NCBI GenBank assembly: GCA_017403955.1
Contig: JAFRDH010000016.1
Location: 1 to 64,000 of the forward strand
Source: Mogibacterium sp.
GTDB lineage: Bacteria > Bacillota > Clostridia > Peptostreptococcales > Anaerovoracaceae
Reading direction: 5' to 3'
DNA length: 64,000 nt
Positions within the stretch are counted from its first letter, which is position 1. The number at the start of each line of letters is the position of its first letter. The translations under genes and the position numbers were made by a program. Below the pieces are notes generated by a model. The model saw only the letters and a list, made by a program, of their open reading frames with translations. It was not told the DNA's origin and ran no database searches. Positions 46,552 through 56,461 of the stretch are shown here, one piece after another.

Positions 46552-47523
46552 ATGTCCGGATTGTATCTTGGGATCGACACATCTAATTACAAAACTTCTG
46601 TTGCAGTAATTGATTCCTCCAACGATACATTATTTGACAGATCCGAATTTCTGGAAGTCCCTGAAGGAAAGAGAGGGCTGCGTCAGTCAGACGCATTTTT
46701 CAAGCATTCTGTCAGACTTCCGGATCAGATAGAAGAATTATGTGCATCTGTAGATGTTAAAAGGGTCAGGGCAGTAGGAGTATCTTCTCGTCCCAGAAGG
46801 GTCGAGGGCTCATACATGCCTTGTTTTCTTTCAGGGGTCAATACCGCCCGCGAGATCGCTGCTCTTCTCGGAGTACCTCTATATGAATTCTCCCATCAGG
46901 AAGGACATGCAGCGGCGATCATAGAAGATCCTGATGCACCAATACAGGATGACGGGGAGTCACTGCTTTTCCATCTGAGCGGCGGAACGACTGAATTCCT
47001 CAAATGCTCACGGGATGAGGACGGATACGCACTTGACATTATCGGTGGAACTCTGGATATCAGCATAGGACAGCTTATCGACAGAGCAGGCGTAGCTATG
47101 GGTATGCCTTTCCCGGCCGGTCCGTATATGGATGAAGCATCTCTTGCTTATACCGGACGTACAGGTCATGTGCTGCCTAAGATCAAAATCACTGATGGCA
47201 GATTCAACCTTTCCGGAGCAGAGACCAAGTTGCTGCGTACTATTGAGAATTCAGCGGAAGACGAACGTCCCGCGCTTATCAGAGAATTGTTTGATATGAT
47301 CGCATCGCTCCTTATGGCCTCTGCATCGTCCCTCGCTGCTGAATACAACATCAGCACAGTATTTATGGCCGGAGGCGTCGCTTCGAGTACTTATATCAGG
47401 AACAAGATAAATACAAATGCAGCAGGATCATCGCCTCGTATACTATTCGGTAAGCCTTCGCTCAGCGGAGACAACGCTGTAGGTATAGCAAGATTAGCAA
47501 GAAGAAAAGATTCACAACAATGA
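46552..47523 (+). CDS. TsaD/Kae1-like peptidase M22-family protein (divergent paralogue)
   Basis: It belongs to the ASKHA-fold TsaD/Kae1 family (old name O-sialoglycoprotein endopeptidase). The 323 residues keep the metal motif HQEGH at 115-119 (HxxxH) and an N-terminal LGIDTSNYKTSVAV phosphate motif. The GPGL(V/S)GxL stretch found in true TsaD is replaced by PRRVEGSYMPCF. Such copies sit between nusB and xseA in many Clostridia, next to a separate, typical tsaD elsewhere in the genome. Its role in t6A tRNA modification is therefore unproved. Its stop overlaps xseA by 4 bases. Confidence 0.8.
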   Translation: MSGLYLGIDTSNYKTSVAVIDSSNDTLFDRSEFLEVPEGKRGLRQSDAFFKHSVRLPDQIEELCASVDVKRVRAVGVSSRPRRVEGSYMPCFLSGVNTAREIAALLGVPLYEFSHQEGHAAAIIEDPDAPIQDDGESLLFHLSGGTTEFLKCSRDEDGYALDIIGGTLDISIGQLIDRAGVAMGMPFPAGPYMDEASLAYTGRTGHVLPKIKITDGRFNLSGAETKLLRTIENSAEDERPALIRELFDMIASLLMASASSLAAEYNISTVFMAGGVASSTYIRNKINTNAAGSSPRILFGKPSLSGDNAVGIARLARRKDSQQ

Positions 47524-48662
47524 GAGCCGTTACAGTAACTCAGGTAAATGAATATATAGCAAAGAAGCTTCGTGATGATTATCAGCTCAGGATGCTCGTC
47601 GTCGAGGGTGAGATCTCAGGACTCAGCAAAGGCGGCCCTCACTGGTATTTTACTCTCAAAGATCAGAACAGCATCATCAAATGCGCGATCTGGGCTTCCA
47701 ATGCCAGAAATATCGATATAAAGCTATTGGAAAACGGCAAGAAGGTAATTGTAGCCGCATCGATCAGTCCTTATCCTAAGGGCGGTTCTTATTCGCTTAG
47801 CGTCACACATGTCGAAGCAGCAGGTGAAGGCGACCTGATGGCGGAATTCAACCGTGTCAAAGCCAAGCTGGAAGCGGAAGGCCTCTTTGACCGCAAGTGG
47901 AAAAAACCTATTCCGGAATTCCCTCTGAGAGTCGGTGTTATAACATCAGATACAGGTGCGGCAATAGAAGATATCAAGAAGATAATCACAGCCAAGAACA
48001 ATCTGACGGATATTCTGATTTTCCCTACGCTCGTACAGGGTCTTGGTGCCTCTGCGAGTATATGCGAGAATATTGCTATAGCTAACCAGCTTGCAGAAAA
48101 CGGTCTCAGGATCGATACGCTCATCGTCGGAAGAGGGGGCGGATCGGCGGAAGACCTCGCAGCCTTCAATGATGAAAATGTCGCGAGAGCAATTTTTGCA
48201 TCTAAAATACCTGTTATCAGTGCAGTAGGCCACGAATCAGATGTCTCGATCAGTGATTTTGTTGCAGATCTGAGAGCCGAGACGCCAACAGCTGCCGCTG
48301 ATCTTGCAGTAATGAACACATACGAACTCATGGACGAAGTTCTGAGCCTTCGCGATTCACTGATCACTTCCGCCAGACAGAAAATACAGGCAGAAAGGTT
48401 ACTGCTTGAAGCCAAAACAGACCTCCTGTATTCTAATATGAAGGGCAAGATCACAATGACTCGCAGTACGGTTGAAAAGGCAATGATCGTCATTCGGGAA
48501 AACGATCCGCGGAATATCTTCTCAAAAGGTTATGCTGCGGTAACCGACGGATCCGGCAAAGTGATACCGGATACTGAATCAGTTACTGTCGGCTGCGATT
48601 ATACTATCAGGATGCGTGACGGAAGCTTTACAGCACGCGCTCTCGACAAAAGAAAGGATTGA
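47520..48662 (+). CDS. xseA: Exodeoxyribonuclease VII large subunit
   Basis: It forms, with XseB, a single-strand-specific DNA exonuclease used in repair. The 380 residues have an N-terminal OB fold (about 3-100) and the exonuclease core with RVGVITSDTGAAIEDIKKII, VGRGGGSAEDL and VGHESDVSISDFVADLRAETPTAAADL. It is shorter than the usual 400-450, probably through a shorter coiled-coil region. Its stop overlaps the in-frame lead of xseB. Confidence 0.95.
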   Translation: MRAVTVTQVNEYIAKKLRDDYQLRMLVVEGEISGLSKGGPHWYFTLKDQNSIIKCAIWASNARNIDIKLLENGKKVIVAASISPYPKGGSYSLSVTHVEAAGEGDLMAEFNRVKAKLEAEGLFDRKWKKPIPEFPLRVGVITSDTGAAIEDIKKIITAKNNLTDILIFPTLVQGLGASASICENIAIANQLAENGLRIDTLIVGRGGGSAEDLAAFNDENVARAIFASKIPVISAVGHESDVSISDFVADLRAETPTAAADLAVMNTYELMDEVLSLRDSLITSARQKIQAERLLLEAKTDLLYSNMKGKITMTRSTVEKAMIVIRENDPRNIFSKGYAAVTDGSGKVIPDTESVTVGCDYTIRMRDGSFTARALDKRKD

Positions 48663-48664
48663 TC

Positions 48665-48865
48665 ATGTCAGATAAAACTTTTACAGAGGCTCTTAAGAAC
48701 CTCCAGAATGCCGCATCTGAGATCGGCAAGCAAGCAACCACCCTTGAGGAATCTCTTAAGCTTTTTGAGGTGGGGATGGAAGAAGCAGAGTTCTGCAAAG
48801 AAGTCCTTGATAAGGCTGAACAGAAGATAACCGTATTCGAGAAAGGCAAGAACGAAAATGCGTAG
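48665..48865 (+). CDS. xseB: Exodeoxyribonuclease VII small subunit
   Basis: It is the short helical partner of XseA (66 residues). The FTEALKNLQNAASEIGKQAT-LEESLKLFEVGME hairpin matches the family. I use ATG 48665 with AAAGGA seven bases upstream; an in-frame TTG at 48659 would add two residues. It overlaps ispA by 8 bases. Confidence 0.93.
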   Translation: MSDKTFTEALKNLQNAASEIGKQATTLEESLKLFEVGMEEAEFCKEVLDKAEQKITVFEKGKNENA

Positions 48866-49748
48866 TTTTGATGAATACAGAGAGCTTGTAAATGCTCACC
48901 TGACTGATTATATTCCGGCTATCGACGAGAAAGCCGGAGTGCTCAGAGAGAGCATGGAATACAGCGTGAAAGTCGGCGGAAAGAGACTCAGACCTGTGCT
49001 TTTACTTGCTGCATGCGATTTTGCGGGCGGAGATATCATGAAGGCGCTTCCTTATGCGCTGAGTCTTGAATATATCCATACATATTCACTGATCCATGAC
49101 GATCTGCCTGCTATGGATAATGATGATCTCAGAAGAGGCAAACCGACCAATCACACAGTATTCGGTGAAGACATCGCGATCCTTGCAGGCGACGGACTTC
49201 TGAATTCCGCTGCCGAGATCATGACAGGCGAAGTGATCCGTTATCACGAAGAACCGGAGATCATGCTCAGACACGCCCGTGCTGCTCATGAGATAATGTC
49301 CAGAGCCGGCGTCAGAGGCATGATCGGCGGTCAGACCGCTGATGTCAAAGGAGAATATGAAGAAGCGACACCTGAACTTGTAGAGTTCATAGAAGAACAT
49401 AAAACAGCTGATCTTCTGACCGCTCCTGTCAGGGCAGGTCTTATGCTTGCAGGCGCAGATGAAGATATGCTCAACAAAATGACATCATATGCACACGATA
49501 TCGGTGTAGCATTTCAGATACTTGATGATATCCTTGATTTTGAGGGAGATGCTGTACTCATCGGCAAGAATGTAGGCAAAGATAAGGACCTCGGCAAATG
49601 CAATTATGTTTGCGTCCACGGAAGTGAAGCAGCACACGCAGAGCTTCACAGGCTTACTTCTTCCGCCAAATCAGTCATAGCAGAATTCGGCAGCGATGCG
49701 GATTTCTTCTCAGCACTGGCCGATCAGCTCGAAGTCAGAAAATACTAA
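48858..49748 (+). CDS. ispA: Farnesyl/geranyl diphosphate synthase
   Basis: It joins isopentenyl diphosphate units into C15 (possibly C10-C20) prenyl diphosphates. The 296 residues have the first aspartate motif DDLPAMDNDDLRRG (about 79-92) and the second DDILDFEGD (about 220). Chain-length residues near the first motif fit the short-chain IspA type. It lies between xseB and dxs, a common Clostridia arrangement, which supplies undecaprenyl and quinone precursors. Confidence 0.95.
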   Translation: MRSFDEYRELVNAHLTDYIPAIDEKAGVLRESMEYSVKVGGKRLRPVLLLAACDFAGGDIMKALPYALSLEYIHTYSLIHDDLPAMDNDDLRRGKPTNHTVFGEDIAILAGDGLLNSAAEIMTGEVIRYHEEPEIMLRHARAAHEIMSRAGVRGMIGGQTADVKGEYEEATPELVEFIEEHKTADLLTAPVRAGLMLAGADEDMLNKMTSYAHDIGVAFQILDDILDFEGDAVLIGKNVGKDKDLGKCNYVCVHGSEAAHAELHRLTSSAKSVIAEFGSDADFFSALADQLEVRKY

Positions 49749-49772
49749 ATATCAATATACAGGAAGAAAATA

Positions 49773-51632
49773 ATGCAATTCGATTTATACAATGACGATC
49801 TTATCAATATTTGCAAAACCGCTTCCGTTCCGGAGCTTGAAGAGCTCTGTGAAGAAATAAGGCAGTTTCTTGTTGAAAAGGTATCGAAAACAGGAGGGCA
49901 TCTGGCATCCAATCTCGGTATCGTAGAGCTTACTGTGGCTCTTATGAGGGTTTTCGATGCTCCGCGCGATAAGATCATTTATGATGTAGGTCATCAGACC
50001 TATGTACATAAGATCCTGACCGGAAGAGCCAAAGGTTTTGACACTTTGAGGCAGTACGGCGGAATGTCAGGTTTTCCTAAGAGCAGGGAAAGCGAATATG
50101 ACACTTATGATACCGGTCACTCAAGCACTTCTGTAAGTGCTGCATACGGTATTGCTGTAGGCAGAGATCTCGCAGGTGATGATTACAATGTCATCGCTGT
50201 CATCGGAGACGGATCATTCACAAACGGCGTTGTTTATGAGGCACTCAACAACATAGGCGCCAACAGGACCAATGTGAATATCATCCTCAATGACAACGGA
50301 ATGTCTATTTCACATAACGTCGGAGCTTTGTCTAAATACCTCAACAGAGTCCGCTCTTCGCAGAAATACGATCAGGCAAAGGTCTCAGTCAAGTCAGCGC
50401 TCGACAATGTACCGGTCATAGGAGGTCTTCTTTCTTCCGGTTTAAGATCATCCAAGCAGAAGCTCAAATATACAGTCCTCGGCGAAGAAGGTCATCTGAT
50501 CGAAGACCTTGGCATCAAATACTTCGGACCGGTCGACGGATATGATATCCGCCATATGTCAGAGATCCTGAAAGCTGCTGCAGACTATGACGGACCGACG
50601 CTGATCCATGTGATCACAACCAAAGGCAAGGGATACGAATGGTCAGAGAAATATCCGCGTAAGTTCCATGGTATCGGTCCGTTCGACACTCAGACAGGAG
50701 AGGCGGTCGGCTCCGGGAGCGCACCTTCGTATTCTAAAGTATTCGGTGAGAAACTGACTTCTCTTGCAGACAAGGACGATAAGATCGTCGCTGTTGCCGC
50801 TGCTATGGGGACCGCGACCGGCCTGATACCGTTCTATGAAGCGCATACAGAAAGGTATTTCGATGTCGGCATCGCTGAAGAACATGCGGTAGTGTTTGCT
50901 GCAGGACTTGCCAAAGCAGGCTTTAAACCTGTAGTAGCTATTTATTCCAGTTTCCTTCAGAGAGCATTCGATTATCTCATTGAAGATATTGCTCTTCAGG
51001 ATCTTCATGTCGTATTTGCTGTCGACCGGGCAGGTCTTGTCGGATCTGACGGAGAGACACATCACGGCCAGTTCGACCTTTCATATTTCACTATGATACC
51101 CGGGATGACGGTGCTTGCGCCTGCCGACGGACATCAACTTGCAGAAATGCTGGAATTCGCCGTAGATATGGAAGGACCTGTAGCCATAAGATACCCGAGA
51201 GGATCGAGCGCAGGCAATCACCTCAGACTTCGCAAGTTCAAAGGCAGCAACAGTGTTATAAGCACCGGCAAAGACATCACGATTCTCGCTGTCGGCGCTA
51301 TGCTTGATGAGGCACTTGCTGCTTCAGAGAAACTTAAAGCGTCAGGATTTGACACGGGAGTTATCAATGTGGCTGTCGTCAAGCCTCTCGATACTTCCTG
51401 GTCAAACCTTGATACAAAACTCGTTATTACGATCGAGGACAACGTGCTGAGCGGCGGTTTCGGAGAATCGTTCACATCCGCTTATCACGATTCCGATTTT
51501 GACATCATAAATATAGCTATACCGGACAAGTTCGTAAGTCACGGCGACATCCCGTCGCTTCGCAGAGAATGCGGTATAGATGCAGGATCCATAGTCAGGA
51601 AAGCAGAGGAATACTTTGAAAGAAAGGCTTGA
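49773..51632 (+). CDS. dxs: 1-deoxy-D-xylulose-5-phosphate synthase
   Basis: It starts the MEP isoprenoid pathway by condensing pyruvate and glyceraldehyde 3-phosphate, with thiamine diphosphate. The 619 residues are standard. They show the thiamine motif VIGDGSFTNGVVYEALNN with Asn-rich NDNGMSISHNVG, the GHQTYVHKILTGR block and transketolase domain 2 and 3 segments. The ATG follows GGAAG. It overlaps tlyA by 17 bases. Confidence 0.97.
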   Translation: MQFDLYNDDLINICKTASVPELEELCEEIRQFLVEKVSKTGGHLASNLGIVELTVALMRVFDAPRDKIIYDVGHQTYVHKILTGRAKGFDTLRQYGGMSGFPKSRESEYDTYDTGHSSTSVSAAYGIAVGRDLAGDDYNVIAVIGDGSFTNGVVYEALNNIGANRTNVNIILNDNGMSISHNVGALSKYLNRVRSSQKYDQAKVSVKSALDNVPVIGGLLSSGLRSSKQKLKYTVLGEEGHLIEDLGIKYFGPVDGYDIRHMSEILKAAADYDGPTLIHVITTKGKGYEWSEKYPRKFHGIGPFDTQTGEAVGSGSAPSYSKVFGEKLTSLADKDDKIVAVAAAMGTATGLIPFYEAHTERYFDVGIAEEHAVVFAAGLAKAGFKPVVAIYSSFLQRAFDYLIEDIALQDLHVVFAVDRAGLVGSDGETHHGQFDLSYFTMIPGMTVLAPADGHQLAEMLEFAVDMEGPVAIRYPRGSSAGNHLRLRKFKGSNSVISTGKDITILAVGAMLDEALAASEKLKASGFDTGVINVAVVKPLDTSWSNLDTKLVITIEDNVLSGGFGESFTSAYHDSDFDIINIAIPDKFVSHGDIPSLRRECGIDAGSIVRKAEEYFERKA

Positions 51633-52404
51633 TGTATTACTTGTAAATAACGGACTTGCAGAGTCACGAGAGAAAGCAAAGCGCACTATCATGGCGGGTC
51701 TTGTGACTGTCAACGGCAGACTTGAGGACAAACCGGGCTCAACATTCGACATCGATTCTGAGATCAATGTGACAGGCAAGGAGTGTCCGTATGTCAGCAG
51801 AGGCGGCCTTAAGCTGGAAAAGGCCATAAATGACTGGGGCGTCAGCTGCGAAGATGCGGTTTGTATAGATATGGGCGCATCGACAGGCGGTTTCACTGAC
51901 TGTATGCTTCAGCACGGAGCAAAGAAGGTCTATGCCATAGACGTCGGCTACGGTCAGCTCGATTACAAACTCAGGACCGATCCGCGTGTAGTCAATATGG
52001 AGAAGACTAACATCCGCTATCTGGATACCGATCTTATTGAAGAACCGGTCAACCTCATATCTATAGATGTCAGCTTTATCTCTGTTAGGCATATGTTCCC
52101 GGTCGCTGCCAAAGTTCTCGCACCGGGCGGCAAGATCCTTTGTCTTGTCAAGCCACAGTTCGAAGCGGGAAGAGAGCAGGTAGGAAAGGGCGGTATCGTC
52201 CGCGATCCTAAGGTCCACGAAGAAGTCATCAGAAATGTCATTTCGTACGGCGAAGCAGAAGGACTTCATCCGGTCGAACTTACTTATTCACCTATAAAAG
52301 GAACTAAAGGAAATATTGAATATCTACTTTTACTTTCGAACGAAAAGTGCGATAATAAGTTAGATGTGAGTGAGGTAGTTTGTCAATCTCATGTCACATT
52401 GTAA
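51616..52404 (+). CDS. tlyA: TlyA family rRNA 2'-O-methyltransferase / S4-domain protein
   Basis: TlyA methylates ribose 2'-OH in 16S and 23S rRNA in mycobacteria; other members are related. The 262 residues have an N-terminal S4 domain (LDVLLVNNGLAESREKAKRTI, about 4-60) and an FtsJ-like SAM domain with VCIDMGASTGGFTDCMLQHGAKKVYAIDVG, then SIDVSFISVRHMFP. I accept TTG 51616 with AGAGGA six bases upstream. A C-terminal extension of about 20 residues follows the usual end SPIKGTKGNIEYLLLL. It is the last gene of the efp operon. Confidence 0.92.
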   Translation: MKERLDVLLVNNGLAESREKAKRTIMAGLVTVNGRLEDKPGSTFDIDSEINVTGKECPYVSRGGLKLEKAINDWGVSCEDAVCIDMGASTGGFTDCMLQHGAKKVYAIDVGYGQLDYKLRTDPRVVNMEKTNIRYLDTDLIEEPVNLISIDVSFISVRHMFPVAAKVLAPGGKILCLVKPQFEAGREQVGKGGIVRDPKVHEEVIRNVISYGEAEGLHPVELTYSPIKGTKGNIEYLLLLSNEKCDNKLDVSEVVCQSHVTL

Positions 52405-52491
52405 ACGTGTTACTGAGAATGCTGACCCTAACAGTATTCTTGAAAAACCAATATTCATCACAATGTATTTCTATATGTAAGGAGATCAAAA

Positions 52492-53688
52492 ATGGAAGTA
52501 TCAAAAAGATGTGCAGCAATGCAGTTCTCGCCAATCCGTAGATTCAACGTATTTGCATTTGAGGCTGAGAGAGAACATGGTAAGAAGGTATATCGTCTGA
52601 ATATCGGCCAGCCTGATATCGAGACTCCTCCTTGCTTCATGGAAGCTATCAGAGCTTTTGACAAGAAAGTCATCGCATATGCAGAATCTCAGGGTATCGA
52701 TGAACTGCGCGACGCAATGATCTACTACATGAAGAGAGACTTCGACATGGATTATGAGAGAAAAGACATTCTGGTCACCAATGGTGGTTCAGAGGCTCTC
52801 ATCCTCGCATTCACAGCTCTCCTCAACCCTGGCGACGAAGCTCTTATCGCTGAGCCGTTCTATACTAACTACAATACATTCTGCAACGAGGTATCCGGCG
52901 TTCTCGTACCACTGACAACTTCCGCAGAGGATGGATACAATTGGGCTAAGAGAGACCTCATCGAGGCTGCTATCACACCTAAGACAAAGGCTATCTGCTG
53001 CCTCTCACCTGGCAACCCTACAGGAAGAGTTCTCACACTTGATGATATGAGACTCATCGGCGACATCGCTAAGGAGCACGATCTGTGGATCATCTCCGAC
53101 GAAGTTTACAGAGAGTTCGTATATGACGGTGCAGAAGCTCACTCATTCGGACAGCTCGACGACATCGCAGACAGAGTAGTAATCATTGACTCCGTATCGA
53201 AGAGATGGTCTGCTTGCGGAGCAAGAGTCGGTGCTGCGATTTCCAAGAATGAAGAGTTCATGAGCGCACTTCTGAAGCTCGCTCAGGGCAGACTCTGCGT
53301 ACCTACACTCGAGCAGGTTGGTGCTGCAGCTCTCTACAGAATGGACAAGAGCTACTATGATGAAGCTAAGGCTGAGTATGAAGCAAGAAGAGATGCTGCA
53401 TACGAAGAGATCTCCAAGATCCCTGGCGTAGTTTGCCAGAAGCCTGCAGGCGCATTCTATATGACATGCAAGCTCCCTGTTGATGACATTGAGTCCTTCC
53501 TCATGTTCATGCTCAAGGAATTCGATGACAACGGCGAGACAGCAATGTTCGCACCTGCTCCAGGATTCTATGCAACAAAGGGTCTCGGCGGCAACGAGAT
53601 GCGTATCGCTTACGTTCTGACACCTGAGAAGATGAGAAGAGCTTGCGAGCTCATCAAGCTTGGTGTTGAAGCTTACAACGCTAAATAA
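52492..53688 (+). CDS. Class I/II pyridoxal-phosphate aminotransferase (aspartate aminotransferase-like)
   Basis: It moves an amino group between amino acids and keto acids with pyridoxal phosphate. The 398 residues have the family SPGNPTG (about 172-178), SDEVYREFV (about 202-210) and the cofactor lysine Lys237 in SVSKRWSACGARVG. The substrate cannot be fixed; an aspartate/aromatic type is plausible. The ATG follows AAGGAGATC. It stands alone between tlyA and the terminator at 53732, and has a very biased codon use, which suggests high expression. Confidence 0.92.
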   Translation: MEVSKRCAAMQFSPIRRFNVFAFEAEREHGKKVYRLNIGQPDIETPPCFMEAIRAFDKKVIAYAESQGIDELRDAMIYYMKRDFDMDYERKDILVTNGGSEALILAFTALLNPGDEALIAEPFYTNYNTFCNEVSGVLVPLTTSAEDGYNWAKRDLIEAAITPKTKAICCLSPGNPTGRVLTLDDMRLIGDIAKEHDLWIISDEVYREFVYDGAEAHSFGQLDDIADRVVIIDSVSKRWSACGARVGAAISKNEEFMSALLKLAQGRLCVPTLEQVGAAALYRMDKSYYDEAKAEYEARRDAAYEEISKIPGVVCQKPAGAFYMTCKLPVDDIESFLMFMLKEFDDNGETAMFAPAPGFYATKGLGGNEMRIAYVLTPEKMRRACELIKLGVEAYNAK

Positions 53689-53731
53689 TCAAAGCTTCAG
53701 AGAACCATTTTAATCAAATGACTCAACGGTG

Positions 53732-53757
53732 GTAGGGGGAACGACAATTCCCCCTAC
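53732..53757 (+). terminator. Hairpin terminator after the aminotransferase
   Basis: GTAGGGGGAA (53732-53741) and TTCCCCCTAC (53748-53757) form a perfect 10-bp stem with loop CGACAA. The following GATTATTTT is only a weak T-tract, so termination may be partial. Confidence 0.7.
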
Positions 53758-53782
53758 GATTATTTTAAGGAGACATATTACT

Positions 53783-56461
53783 TTGGCCCAGGAAAAACTT
53801 TCCCCAATGATGCAGCAATATATGGCAATCAAAGAGGAGAACAAGGACTCTATCCTTATGTTCCGCCTCGGTGATTTCTATGAGATGTTTTTTGATGACG
53901 CACTTACTGCTTCGCGCGTTCTCGAACTCACGCTTACAGGCCGTAACTGCGGACTCGAAGAAAGGGCTCCGATGTGCGGCGTTCCGCATCATTCTGTAGA
54001 ATCTTATATCGTCAGACTCGTCAAGAGCGGATACAAAGTTGCAATTTGCGAACAGATGGAAGACCCTGCAGAAGCCAAAGGTATCGTCAAAAGAGAGATC
54101 ACAAGAGTCTACACTCCGGGTACTCTTGATCTGAATGATTCAGGCAGCAGGGAAGAGAATGTCTATATTGCTTCTGTCTGCATTTCCGGAGAATCAACAG
54201 GTCTTGCAATTGCTGATATCACTACCGGTGAACTCACTGTTACTGAGTTCAAAGACGATTCTGTATCGGGTGTTCTTGCAAACGAGCTTTCGGTAATGAA
54301 TATCCGCGAGCTTGTAGTTTCAGAATCCTCTTCATCCAAAGTCATATCCGATCTGGCTTCACATATGCTTGAGCCGTTCACAGACGTAGTAGATGATTCG
54401 TATTACAAAGAATCATCATGCACAGACATAGTCCTCAAGCATTTCGGTGTCACATCTCTTATTCCTCTTGACCTGGACGGTCACCGTGAGATGACTGCCG
54501 CCGTAGGATCTCTTCTTATGTATCTTATCGATACTCAGAAGAGCGAGCCGGACCAGATCAAGAATATCAGCATAAGACAGAGAGGAAGTCATATGCAGCT
54601 TGACCGTTCCACTTTGAGGAACCTCGAGCTTCTTGAAACTATATATGATCATGACATCAAGGGTTCGCTTCTTGGTGTTCTCGGCAAAACAAAGACAGCA
54701 ATGGGAGGAAGATTGCTGAGGCAATGGCTGAGGGAGCCTCTCAGAGATTCGGCAGAGATAAACAGAAGACTGGATGCGGTTGAGGAATTGAAAGACGATC
54801 CTATTATTTCCAACAACATCACGCATTCCCTCAGATCAGTTTATGATTTCCAGCGTCTCACAGCTGCTATATCTGCAGGCCGGGCCAATGCGCGCGACCT
54901 TATAGCACTCAAGACGACACTCGGCGAACTCCCGGAGATCCGTGAACAGCTCGAATATCTCAAAGGTTCCTCCGCACAGGGCACTCTCCTTGGTGAGATT
55001 TTTGACGGGATCTCAGATTTCGATGATCTCTATACAATGATAGACCGCTCGATTTGCGAAGAACCTCCGCACATCATCACAGAAGGCGGACTCATCAAGT
55101 CGGGCTATTCCACTGAACTTGATGAGCTCAAGGCCTCTATCGCTGATGCCAAAGCATGGATCGCCGGACTCGAAACTACTGAAAAAGAACGGACCGGTAT
55201 CAAGACCCTCAAGGTCGGATACAACAAGGTCTTCGGTTACTATATAGATGTGAGCAAAGGAATGCTCGACAAGGTCCCTGATGACTACATCAGGAAACAG
55301 ACACTCGTCAATAACGAAAGATTTATCACTCCTGAGCTCAAAGAAAAAGAAACTCTCGTCTTCAGCGCAGAGACCAGGATCAACAAACTCGAATATGAAG
55401 AATTCCGCAAGATCAGGTCCTCTATTGAACCTTATACGGCTGACCTTCAGAAAGCATCTTCATATGTAGCGATGCTTGATGTACTGATCTCATTCGCTAA
55501 GACTGCTGCTGATAACAACTACGTCAAGCCTGTTATCAATGACGGAGATATTATCGATATCCGTAAAGGAAGACACCCGGCTGTCGAGCAGATACTCGGC
55601 GCAGGCATGTTCGTATCTAACGATACATATATCGATATGTCTGATCACAGCATGCTGATCATCACAGGTCCGAATATGTCCGGTAAATCCACATATATGA
55701 GGCAGACCGCCGTGATCGTACTCATGGCGCAGATAGGCGCTTTTGTTCCTGCTGAATCCGCTGTCATAGGCGTTGTTGACAGAATATTTACCAGAATAGG
55801 AGCATCTGACAACCTCTCATACGGACAGTCGACTTTCTATATCGAGATGAGCGAGCTTGCAGGTATTCTCAGGAATTCCACTTCCAGGAGCCTGATCATT
55901 CTCGACGAGATTGGTCGCGGCACCAGTACTTTTGACGGTCTTTCTATTGCCTGGGCTACAGTCGAATATCTGTCGGATCCTGAGCACAGAGTTCGCACGA
56001 TGTTCGCGACGCATTATCATGAGCTGACAGATCTTGCATCAGAATACTCCAACGTGCACAATTTGTCCGTTGCAGTCAGTGAAGACGGAAGCAATGTCGT
56101 TTTCCTTCATAATATCGTTGACGGACCTGCCAGCAAGAGCTATGGAATACATGTCGCAAGAATAGCAGGTGTTCCGGAAGAGATCAGGAAAGCCGCTCGC
56201 ATCAAGCTTAGAGAGCTTGAAACCGGCGGAATAGCAAGACCTGCATCGAACGAGCAGACTACAGCCCAGCTTTCTTTCATACCGGAAGGTTTCAGTATTT
56301 CCGATCTGACACTCAGTAACGAAAGACTTGAAAGATACGAGGCCATAGTCTCGAAGATCAGGAATATCGATATCAATGTCATGACTCCGATAGCTGCTCT
56401 TAATATGCTGCAGGATCTGAAAGATGAGATCAGAGATGGTGAAACAGGAGACAAAAGATGA
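53783..56461 (+). CDS. mutS: DNA mismatch repair protein MutS
   Basis: It recognises mismatches and starts repair. The 892 residues have the N-terminal mismatch-binding domain (RLGDFYEMFFDDA, about 27-39), connector and lever regions, clamp, and the ATPase domain with ITGPNMSGKSTYMRQ (Walker A, about 628-642) and ILDEIGRGTST (Walker B). I choose TTG 53783 with AAGGAG 9 bases upstream; the longer frame crosses the terminator hairpin. The stop overlaps the mutL ATG by 4 bases. Confidence 0.97.
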   Translation: MAQEKLSPMMQQYMAIKEENKDSILMFRLGDFYEMFFDDALTASRVLELTLTGRNCGLEERAPMCGVPHHSVESYIVRLVKSGYKVAICEQMEDPAEAKGIVKREITRVYTPGTLDLNDSGSREENVYIASVCISGESTGLAIADITTGELTVTEFKDDSVSGVLANELSVMNIRELVVSESSSSKVISDLASHMLEPFTDVVDDSYYKESSCTDIVLKHFGVTSLIPLDLDGHREMTAAVGSLLMYLIDTQKSEPDQIKNISIRQRGSHMQLDRSTLRNLELLETIYDHDIKGSLLGVLGKTKTAMGGRLLRQWLREPLRDSAEINRRLDAVEELKDDPIISNNITHSLRSVYDFQRLTAAISAGRANARDLIALKTTLGELPEIREQLEYLKGSSAQGTLLGEIFDGISDFDDLYTMIDRSICEEPPHIITEGGLIKSGYSTELDELKASIADAKAWIAGLETTEKERTGIKTLKVGYNKVFGYYIDVSKGMLDKVPDDYIRKQTLVNNERFITPELKEKETLVFSAETRINKLEYEEFRKIRSSIEPYTADLQKASSYVAMLDVLISFAKTAADNNYVKPVINDGDIIDIRKGRHPAVEQILGAGMFVSNDTYIDMSDHSMLIITGPNMSGKSTYMRQTAVIVLMAQIGAFVPAESAVIGVVDRIFTRIGASDNLSYGQSTFYIEMSELAGILRNSTSRSLIILDEIGRGTSTFDGLSIAWATVEYLSDPEHRVRTMFATHYHELTDLASEYSNVHNLSVAVSEDGSNVVFLHNIVDGPASKSYGIHVARIAGVPEEIRKAARIKLRELETGGIARPASNEQTTAQLSFIPEGFSISDLTLSNERLERYEAIVSKIRNIDINVMTPIAALNMLQDLKDEIRDGETGDKR

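Noticed and set aside
52416..52440. Hairpin AGAATGCTG/CAGTATTCT after tlyA as a terminator
   Set aside because: The stem has a G-T pair and is followed by TGAAAAACC, not a T-run, so termination is not supported.
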